DNA of 64,000 nucleotides, taken from NCBI GenBank assembly GCA_003024785.1, contig PUQB01000248.1:124001-188000 (forward strand). Direction: 5' to 3'. The position numbers and the translations under genes are program-made. Source of the DNA: Selaginella tamariscina. Lineage: Eukaryota > Streptophyta > Lycopodiopsida > Selaginellales > Selaginellaceae. Below are positions 56,456 to 64,000 of this stretch, one piece after another. The notes under the pieces were generated by a model. That model searched no databases. It worked only from the letters and a program-made list of their open reading frames with translations, and was not told the DNA's origin. How positions within the stretch are numbered: position 1 is the first letter of the stretch; every line of letters begins with the position of its first letter.

Positions 56456-58926
56456 CATAGTTACCACCGACCTAGGTCGTGGTTTTTTAAACTTTTCCGA
56501 CCTAGGTCGTGACCTAGGTCGGAATTGTTTGGAAATTAAAAAAGCCCTAAAAAAAAGCCCTAAAGAAATCAATGGAGCAAGGAAAAAATTAGCAATTTGA
56601 GCAGGATTTAGGGACTTTTGTGCATTCAAACCATCAATGAAGGATGATTGGGCATGGGAATATGTAAAAAAAGTAAGGTAATTTGCCAAAGGTAAAGGTG
56701 TATCTAGATGGACATGTAATTTTTGTGGAAATGAGTATGGAGGAGGGCCACAAAGGATCAAAGCGCACCTTGGAGGAGTTCCTGGCTATAGTATTGATTG
56801 TTGTCATTCACCAAATGTGCCAGAAAATGTGAAGAATGCAGCAAGATCTACTTTTCCACAGTTAACAGTAGATGCCCAGAGTGGGCATATGCAAGAGGCA
56901 TCTGCATCAAGCAGGATCTGATAGAGGTTGGGCCTTCAACAACAAGCAACCCTTCTGGATCTAGAAAAGAAGCTTTGGGGAGGGAACTGTCCTAAGTATG
57001 CTCAACGATCAAAAGTATAAATTGATGAATAATGCAATTCGGAGGTTCTTTTATGCCAATGCAATTCCATTCAATGTCATTAAGAGTAGAAGCATGAATA
57101 AAATGGTGCAAGCAATTTCTGAAGCTGGCCCAGGAAGCTTCTGCATGAGTATTGGTTACGAATCCTTAAGAACAAGACATCTTAAGGAAGAATATGAAGA
57201 AGTTCATCGTAAACTTGGTCAATTTCGAGAGGGATGGACAAAGTATGGCTGCACCATTGTCACAGATGGATGGTCTGATATTCGGAGGCGTGCTATATAT
57301 CAACTTCATGGTGACATCTATTCAAGGTAGCGTCTTTTGGAAAGCTATTGATAGTGGTGGTGTCCGAGAAAACAGGAGCTTGGCTTTGGAACAAATGAGA
57401 AGAAGTGATCATGGAAGTTGGTGTGGAAAATGTGGTGCAAGTTGTGACGGATAATGCATCAAATTGTGTGGCTATGGGGAATTTAATGCAACAAGAATTC
57501 CCTCATATCTTACATGGCCGATGTGTATGCCATGTGTTGGATTTGGCATTGGAGGATATTGGAAGATTGGATTGGGCAACTCCGATCATAGAAAGTTGTA
57601 CAGAGATTGTTTCGTACATTATAAAAAGCCACGGTTGCTTGCCTTATTCCGGAAATTCAGCTCAAGGGAGCTTTTTGAAACCTGCAGAAACACGATTTGC
57701 ATATATGTTTAGTGATTTCACAACTGATGCACCCAGAGATTTTGAATGGTTTACGGAAGATGGTTGTTAGTGATGAGTGAAACTCTTCACAATGGTCAAA
57801 AACAGCTACTGGATTGCGCATCCGACGACGAATTTTAGATGATGCATTTCTTGATAGTTGTCAAGAGATTCTTGTTTTAACTGCTCCAATCTTGAAGGTG
57901 TTGAGGCTTGCTGATCGAGAGGGTGCTACTAGTGGCTTAATTTATGAGGCGATGGAACGTATGATGGAAGGACTAGATAATGTTGCTAATGAACATATAC
58001 TGTGTGTTAACAAAATAGCAAGCATCAAGGCCATTATGAAGGAACGTCATGGTGGACGACCTGCACGTTGGGATATGATGCATTCTATTTTGCATGGAGC
58101 AGCTTATGCAGTGCATCCTGCATATATGGATATCACACCATTGAATGGGATGGCATCTGAAAATTGGCTTCAATACTTACGTAAATATTGTCAAGGGGAT
58201 ATGGAACTTTATGACAAAATGATAACCAATGGGGGAAATTTCGAAGACGTGAGAATGTTAGTATGAGTGATGAAGCTGCTAGGCGTTCAAAGATGATGAG
58301 AACAGGTGTGAGCTGGTGAGAAAGATATGGGAATGCTATGCCAGAGCTACAAAAGTGTGCTCTTCGTTTATTGAGCCAAGGAGTGTGTGCTTCTCCTTGT
58401 GAAAGAAATTGGAGTAGTTGGAACTTGATACAAACAAAACGACGTAATCGATTGCTACCATCCAACTTGAAAATGTTGGTTTTTATTCATGCAAACACAC
58501 GTTTTGTTAGAACGTGTTGAACGAGATGGTTGCACATATACTGAGATTGATTTAGAAGCACTTGAACTTGAACCTCAGTGGCAGAGACTTGTTGATTTAC
58601 AAGATTATCTTGAAAATATGGAAATGAATCCTGAAGTAGTAACTACTCCTCAAGCTCCAATAGAAGGAGAAGAACATGAAGAGGAGGATGATGAAGAAAC
58701 CATGGAAGAAGAAGTGGCTGAGCCCGAGTTAGATTATTAGTTTTTTATTTTTTATGATGTAAGTTAATTTTTTTTGTATTTGGAATTATGTTAATTTATT
58801 TTCTTTTACATTTCTTTATCTTTTATCTTTTGAAACCTCCAACCTAGGTCGGGAATTTTTTTAAACTGTCGCAACCTAGGTCGGCTAGGTCGGGTTTGTA
58901 GGTCGGAAAAGTTCGCGGTAACTATG
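56456..58926. mobile_element. hAT transposon, 2.47 kb
   Basis: Perfect 10-bp terminal inverted repeats CATAGTTACC (56,456-56,465) and GGTAACTATG (58,917-58,926), with an 8-bp target duplication AGTTCACT outside. Subterminal regions at both ends are built of the palindrome CCGACCTAGGTCG (e.g. 56,468-56,480 and 56,498-56,522; diverged copies at 58,843-58,905). It encodes a BED/DUF659/hAT-dimer transposase. It sits inside the coding sequence of an FCP1-like gene. Intact ends mean it was recently mobile. Confidence 0.93.
56637..58740 (+). CDS. hAT transposase (BED, DUF659, hAT dimerisation)
   Basis: Cut-and-paste transposase with an RNase H-like core. Start MKDDWAWEYVKKV at 56,637. A BED zinc finger CNFCGNEYGGG..RIKAHLGG follows at 56,710-56,780. 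DUF659 has CTIVTDGWSDIRRRA (first Asp, about 57,255). A second Asp in VTDNASNCVAMGNL (about 57,437) and HVLDLALEDIG come next. The C-terminal dimerisation block has CASPCERNWSSW (catalytic Glu, about 58,400) and NRLLPSNLKMLVFIH. An acidic tail (EGEEHEEEDDEET) ends at a TAG, 58,738-58,740. There is an in-frame TAA just before the BED finger (about 56,676) and several frame changes, so this copy may be inactive or the reads noisy. Confidence 0.88.
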
Positions 58927-58934
58927 AGTTCACT
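58927..58934. repeat. hAT target-site duplication, right copy
   Basis: AGTTCACT, identical to 56,448-56,455. Confidence 0.92.
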
Positions 58935-59817
58935 AGCTCATCCATGATATCGGTATCAGAATATGGATCGAAAGTGATTGAAATGAATACAAGCAATGTT
59001 TTGGTTGAGCATAGCCTTCTGAGGAGAGTCATCTACTACTAACATTTGTGCGTTCTTCATTATCCTTAAGCGACTGATCTCCCCATGAGTCCCAATTATT
59101 CTTTCATTCTTGAAGAAGTATGGCTTGCTTTCCTTTCTTATATTGTGAAATTCGAGAGGTTTATAACATATTCGCTGGTCAAAAATCCAATCTTTACGAA
59201 TCACCTCTTCTGCAACACTACAATGTTTCTTAATTAAATTCAACAGCGGTGTTAAGTTATGAATCTGCATGCATGACCAAATCCCCACAAGCGCACCCAT
59301 CTCCTTAAGCTTTTGAAAGAGACGATCCAACCCTGGACGAAAAATATAATCATATCGAAATTTACCATGACAAGGAATGAAATCTCCTTGTTTGATTTCT
59401 TTTTTTCTATCCTGGGGCCTTTGTCGATGAAGCAGAACACCATTGACATCCAACAACACAATATGGCCATGAGTAACATGAGATAGCGTTGCCTCTTGAA
59501 TACTTTGCAAATCACTTGTTTGCTCCCTTTCACATTTATCTGTTGCCACTATCTCATTGCCTATCCCTTCATCATTTAATTGTACATCATCCTTACAAGA
59601 TTCAAATATTGCATGCGCTGAAGAAATTGATTTCGGAATTGAAACCAATAAAAATGATGATGAAGTGGCCCCCATGGTAACGATGTTTTGAGCTGCATTA
59701 TTATCCATTTTCCGCATGAACTCTGTCATTCTGACATGTGGCACAAGAATTGTCGCCAACCCCTCTCTTACCTCATGCCAATGCTGAAATCCATGTTCTC
59801 AATTATTTCATTACATC
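58935..59817 (-). pseudogene. FCP1/NIF-like (HAD) phosphatase, N-terminal part, split by hAT
   Basis: HAD-superfamily protein phosphatase of the FCP1/SCP type, which removes phosphate from Ser/Thr. Main exon at or below 59,759, with MTEFMRKMDNNAA as likely in-frame Met region; a short exon at 59,772-59,816 (CNEIIENMDFSIGMR) may precede it. HAD motif 1 reads IVLLDVNGVLL (about 59,440-59,470): the first Asp is kept, but the usual second Asp of DxDG is Asn. Then FRPGLDRLFQKLKEMG, motif 2 WSCM, and motif 4 LVVDDSPQKAM (about 59,010). A frame change near 58,975 is needed to reach DPYSDTDIMDELVN before the hAT. The Asn at the acid-base position suggests weak activity or none; related plant proteins also read LDVNG. 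Confidence 0.75.
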
Positions 59818-60157
59818 TGCAAAATGATAATTAGCTGACCTTAAAATTATCAAGGTATATTATTTACCTTGTTAATGTGTGACCCATGTTTGAAACTAAA
59901 AGCTTCATTAATCCTTGAGAATTTATTTTTTGTACAAATATAAAAGAAATATACAAAAATGCCTTATGTTACACTCATTTACAACTATTCATCACTCTAT
60001 CAATTCATTATCAATTCTTCTTCGCTATTACCTTCTGAGTGAGGCGAAGAAGGTCTAAGCCGCTTGTGAGATGGAAGATCTTGCATCTTCTATTGATGTT
60101 TCCATGGATCCTGGAGTGTGGCGAATGTTCTGTACTCCTCAGATCCGGTCTAATTCA
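59818..60157. other. Spacer between FCP1-like and methyltransferase-like genes
   Basis: Some 340 bases, partly AT-rich. The plus strand has pyrimidine-rich stretches at 60,017-60,060, but no open frame with protein character. Two same-strand genes flank it, so a terminator and a promoter are expected here; neither is recognisable. Confidence 0.35.
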
Positions 60158-63129
60158 TTAAAGTTCGTTCTCAGACTCCGAGATTGAACCAGATTCACCT
60201 TCAGAGCTATCGCACTTATCTGGAGGGAACTTTCTCAAATACGCCTTTATGGAATCGTTGGGGTACTCAGTTGAGACCCAATCTATCCACTTGTTCAGGT
60301 CCTCAACCATGGTCTTATCCTTTTCAACGGCAAACACACATGTATCCGAAGGTCACTCCTTCAAGACGGACCCCCTAGTGCAGTAGTCAAAAACCCATGC
60401 ATCACTGTCAGGACCCCTAATCAAGTTGACGATGCTCCGTGCCGCTTGACTTGTAATGTTTGGATAACGTACATTGCCGAATACGTCACTCATACCTATC
60501 GGTGTATCGGATGGAGGTTCAGGGCCGTTGGAGTGCAAACAGATGCCTGGCCAGTCATTTGGAAGCTTGAAATTGTTTGGCGCATTCCTAACAACCAAGT
60601 GAACAACGGTATCAATGCACTTGGGATTAGCATCGTTCATATAAAATCCTGTCCAACGATGTCTATTCTTCTTGGCGAAGGCGAAGGCAAAAGTATCGGT
60701 GACATGAGCAAGAATCAAGAAATAAATACCTGAAAAAGTAGGTATCAGTGAAGAGCGCAAGCATGAATTCAATAATAAATACCTTCTATGTATATGCTTG
60801 CACGGCTAAGTTTCTCCACCAGATCCTCTAGTGCCCTATCTGTCGAAAGATTTTTTGACACCCGCCGATCCATCACGAACAATTGAAACGGTTTCCTACA
60901 AGCAGTGATGTTACCCCATAAAGTCTCCGAATCTAACAACAAACATCTGTAGGGCTTGTCGTGATTCGTAGCATCCTCCTTTATAAGGTTCAATTCGGTT
61001 CTCCGCTGCTGAAGGACTGCCATAAGAGAAGGCGTCATCCCAATGTTCTCCTTTTTGGCGTTGGCGTGCAATAGATTCTTGCCCAGATCTTCCGATTGGT
61101 TCACCCATTCGACAAGCATATCATCGTTCGTCACATGCAAATATTTGCTGACCTCTTCATATGTTGAAGTCGAGGTCCAACCCAGTTTGTGGCAGTGTAT
61201 TCCCAACCACTCCTTGAAATGCCTGACCGTCTTCAACTCCATTGCCTTGAGATGAAAAGGAGAGGTTGGGCTGCTGTTATTAATTTGTAGTTTGCCATCG
61301 ATCACCAAATCAGCCAAGACTTCCATCTCCTCCATCGTTGTTCCATTTAAAGGCTTCAACCATGTGAGCTTGAAATCGTTGTCTACATCCTTTGTAGATT
61401 GAACAGACTTAGCCTTCGGCGTCTTACTGGGTTTCTTTGCAGACTTTTCTGAGGGCTCCCCTTCACTTGTCTGCTTCTTCTTCAGTGTTCCTTTTGAAAA
61501 GGATTCCATAATCCCCAACCATTTGGCAAAGATCCTATCTTCGGGGCAAGAAATCAACATCATCAGAAAGGATGTTTCCTTCCCGCCCACCTGGGCAAAA
61601 TCAACTGCTGCAATTTCTTCAACTCTCTGAGGAAAAAGACAGATTAATATACCGGCGAGATAAATCCCGCCCAAACAATTTGCTTACCCGGTATTCCGCA
61701 GATTGTGTATTCCCTGCGGTAGCTCTTTGTGGTCGCTGAAGAGATTCCCACACGGCTCGCGTGTGTTTAAACTTCTCCCATATTTTGCTGTTGTAGTGGT
61801 TGGTGTCGGCAGCGTCCCATTCCGCCGATAACTTATGGTACTGCTCGATTGTGAGATTCGGCTTAGCTAAAAACGCCGATCTTTTTGTCAGCTTCTCACG
61901 GGTATGCTCGGAAAGTTTTGTTGCCATCGTTCCTTTGTTGTGTTCCTCGAGAAGTCGTTGGGCTGCCGTTATTGTGTGCTGGCCACTAATGATGTAGTAC
62001 TTGATAGATTTTTATTCTCCGTCTGAATCTTCATGAGTTGTTCTGGTGTTGTGATCCAGACTTTGTCAGCGCCCTTCCTTCTTTCATAGTATGGACACAA
62101 AACAGCATTATGTGGAACGGTATAAGAATTGTCGTCCTTCATCTTCTCCATGAGCTCAGCTACACGTTCCTGGTTGAGTGGCCTGTAATTGAAGTTTGGG
62201 TTGACGCTGCAATATTTAACCCTACAAGGATAAATCTTATCATCCAACATCATTTCCTTGTGACTTATTGCAGCATGAGATGCCACAGGTGCAGCTGACA
62301 AAACGATTGATGATTTTCTTTTGCGATCCGAATCAACATGTGTGATCCCCGACTGCAGCTGTTCTAGTGTTCTCGGTACACTCTTCCAGCTCCCAAAGCT
62401 CCCTAAGCAAATTGAACGTGATCTGTAGAGAACCTGAGACCGAGCCACCCTCTCAATCTCCATTATGATGTCGCTGTGTTCTTCTTCAATGTGAAGAGGG
62501 AAGATTGCTTCACTTGCTGATTTTCTGTATTGTGAAGCAATATCTCCTGACAATACACCTACTCGATGAGTCTGAAGATTTTCGAAGTAGACATCCAGAT
62601 GGATCCCCTCCATAGATGGGCTTTCGTTGAGTTGAAGAAGAACTCCAAGGTCAACATCATTAGTGAACACGTGAACGTCATTATCCACAAGTCGACAAAA
62701 CCACCCGAAATTAATGTTGTAACTGACGACCTCTGGATCCGAGAACGTGACATTGGATGGAACAAGGCATATGTGTCGAGAATCGTCCAATCTGGGTTCG
62801 CAGCCTGCTTTCGGGTGCTTGACTAGCGAATCTACTTTCCATTGTTTTGCTTGTCCATGAGATGTGACAGAGGTTAATTTGACAGCAGCCATGGTTGCTC
62901 CAATGCGCTTCCCATTTATCTTAAAATATGGCCAAGTTGATTCCAGAATCCCCCTGCCCATCTCTTCTCCTGCTCTTGTCTTTAATGTCACCTCAATTCC
63001 ACATCTGAATACAAAAATGATTAGTTCAAGTATCCGAGTATAACAGATTTTATTTTAATTCTTACCCAGAATTTGACGACGACTCCATACTAATGACTCG
63101 ATCTCCTTGTTTGATCAAATCGTCCTTCT
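60158..63129 (-). CDS. Diverged ParB-like plus methyltransferase-fold protein
   Basis: Same layout as the MULE-1 protein. Exons 63,066-63,129, 61,688-63,004, 60,783-61,626 and 60,158-60,730, with GT..AG introns of 52-61 bases. The N-terminal domain (RGILESTWPYFKING..GATMAAVKL) is unrecognised. The ParB-like domain reads VKYCSVNPNFNYRPLNQERV and, after a poly-A frame change, YYIISGQHTITAAQRLL, with GQHT at 61,973-61,984. After a helical region comes a degenerate motif IV, RCLLLDSETLWGN (60,913-60,942, DSET in place of DLPNG/DPPY), then FLILAHVTDTFAFAF, and a degenerate AdoMet loop VFDYCTRGSVLKEG (about 60,352-60,400). The acidic end SESENEL stops at 60,158. Frame changes at about 61,998 and 60,345. 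It is probably not a normal catalyst: it could bind DNA only, act as a partner subunit, or be decaying. Confidence 0.72.
61627..61687 (-). other. Intron carrying one palindrome unit
   Basis: A 61-base GT..AG intron whose body contains, on the plus strand, 'ggcgagataaatcccgccc', a near-match to the palindrome of the 63.4-64.0 kb array. A binding site inside the gene's own intron would be unusual and could allow self-regulation. Confidence 0.55.
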
Positions 63130-63234
63130 GCAAAATAATACACTATGAATACAAATTATATAAAAACGCACACACACTTGTATAAACCCGAATATACAAA
63201 AATAATACACAGAGAGAAGTAGACGTAATTAACT

Positions 63235-63330
63235 GTCCGAAGCTCACATTTGTGTTAGTGCAAAAGAAAGATAACATTTCGTTTTAGAACCACCACAAAT
63301 GTGAGCTCTGGACAGTTTTACATAGATTCC
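63235..63330. repeat. Short inverted repeat upstream of methyltransferase-like gene
   Basis: 'ctgtccgaagctcacatttgtg' near 63,233 pairs with 'cacaaatgtgagctctggacag' near 63,293, arms of about 22 bases with a roughly 40-base loop. It lies between the gene's 5' end and the palindrome array, so it could be a promoter operator or a small element's ends. Confidence 0.6.
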
Positions 63331-63424
63331 TAGCTTTTACTCGAAATATTATGATAAGATGATAAAAGTAAATAAAATGAGATATGCAACTTATATATAC
63401 TAATACACATATATATTCACATGG

Positions 63425-64000
63425 AAGGTGCGGCGGGATTAATCTCGCCACCCCTTCAATGCCTCCTGAAAGAGTGGGCGGGATTAATCTCGCCACCTTT
63501 CTGGAGGCCTTGAACGGGAGTGCGGAATTAATCTTGCCACCCTTCTCGGTCTCAGAGAGAACTGGGCAGGATTTATTTCTCACACCCCTTCAGTGACTCC
63601 AGAAAGGAGGCGGGATTAATCTCGCCCACCATGTAAGGATGGTTAAATGAATTTCCCCACCCTTCCCAATTCTCTCCATTGGTATGTTGAAAACCTTCTA
63701 CGTCCAGACTCACCAATGGAGAAAAAGAAGGGTGGCGGGATTCATTCCTCCAACAGGCATTGAAGACTCGGCGGGATTAATCCCGCCGCCCAGGGCCTTC
63801 ACTCGGTCCCTATGCGGCGGGATTAATCCCGCCGGACGCCAATTCCCTGCGCGGAATCGGGCGGGATTAATCCCGCCGCCTAGGCACTTCAGGCAGGCCA
63901 ATGGCGGCGGGATAAATCCCGCCCGATTCGCGAGGGAATTGGCGTCCGGCGGGATTAATCCCGCCTCCCAGGCCCTTCACTCGGGCCTTAGTCGGCGGAT
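63425..64000. repeat. Tandem array of GGCGGGATT palindromes, about 45-bp period
   Basis: About twelve units centred on GGCGGGATT and its reverse complement. They start near 63,433, 63,478, 63,520, 63,565, 63,608, 63,645, 63,733, 63,769, 63,814, 63,859, 63,903 and 63,946, and the array runs off the edge. Spacing is mostly 43-45 bases. Units towards the right are perfect 18-bp palindromes; those towards the gene are decayed (e.g. ATCTCGCC, ATCTTGCC). The spacer has 'ttcactcgg' and 'cttcaggcagg' words. Same design as the 26.4 kb array, different sequence. Confidence 0.93.

Larger units (their letters stand above)
55950..64000. mobile_element. Element 2: probable MULE relative, runs off the right edge
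   Basis: Defined by content, not by two ends. The inner left boundary near 55,974-56,030 has 'ggaatattctaaa' and 'ttagaattt', the same words as the left subterminal region of MULE-1. Inside are an FCP1-like gene, a diverged ParB-like methyltransferase gene, and a palindrome array at 63,425-64,000, all laid out as in MULE-1 with genes on the minus strand before the array. A transposase would be expected beyond 64,000. No target duplication can be checked. Confidence 0.5.

Noticed and set aside
60184..60733. Plus-strand open frames opposite the second methyltransferase-like gene
   Set aside because: The minus strand has splice sites at 60,731-60,782 and the motif order shared with the MULE-1 protein; the plus frames have no such support.

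Overview
The window looks like nuclear DNA of a plant-lineage eukaryote (streptophyte), probably not a flowering plant. Four points support this. Genes have many introns with GT..AG borders. One gene matches the plant form of AAA ATPase, with a long N-terminal region before the ATPase domain. An LRR-Roc-COR (TORNADO1-like) gene is present. Intergenic DNA is very AT-rich and full of (GT)n, (GA)n and (TA)n microsatellites. The species cannot be named from the sequence. Almost every coding unit, host or transposon, carries several one-base frame changes, often at homopolymers. This looks more like uncorrected long-read assembly than independent decay of every gene, but some copies are real pseudogenes.

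Layout. 1-5,490: AT-rich repeats holding broken copies of the AAA gene. 5,491-8,190 (-): GH31 alpha-glucosidase. 8,421-13,587 (+): Spb1-type rRNA methyltransferase, divergent from the glucosidase. 15,698-19,293 (+): intronless Roco GTPase. 22,804-30,638: a complete Mutator-like element (MULE-1). 30,650-40,490: AT-rich dispersed repeats with one small unknown gene at 36,852. 40,500-45,415 (-): a Ty3/gypsy LTR retrotransposon. 46,316-47,355 (+): a PLAT/LH2-like membrane protein gene. 47,734-53,277 (+): the AAA ATPase gene. 54,395-55,740 (+): a duplicated 3' fragment of Spb1. About 55,950 to beyond the right edge: a second, only partly visible element (element 2), with a hAT transposon nested inside it.

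The most interesting content is in the two large elements. MULE-1 encodes a MULE/SWIM transposase on the plus strand. Divergently, it encodes a multi-exon protein that joins a ParB-like domain (GNHR motif) to a prokaryote-type amino-methyltransferase of the N6-adenine/N4-cytosine class (DLPNG motif, then an AdoMet-binding glycine motif). Between the two genes lie eight exact copies of a 22-bp palindrome at 38-40 bp spacing, and half-sites of that palindrome recur near both ends of the element. Element 2 carries a diverged gene of the same architecture (ParB-like GQHT motif, a methyltransferase fold with altered catalytic motifs). Beside it is a second array with the same design but a different palindrome (GGCGGGATT plus its reverse complement), spaced about 45 bp. 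Element 2 also seems to carry an FCP1/NIF-type phosphatase gene, which a hAT element has split with an exact 8-bp target duplication. My reading is a transposon-borne 'ParB-like methyltransferase plus palindromic array' module that diversifies both its protein and its cognate palindrome. That linkage is inference; the motifs and arrays are seen directly.
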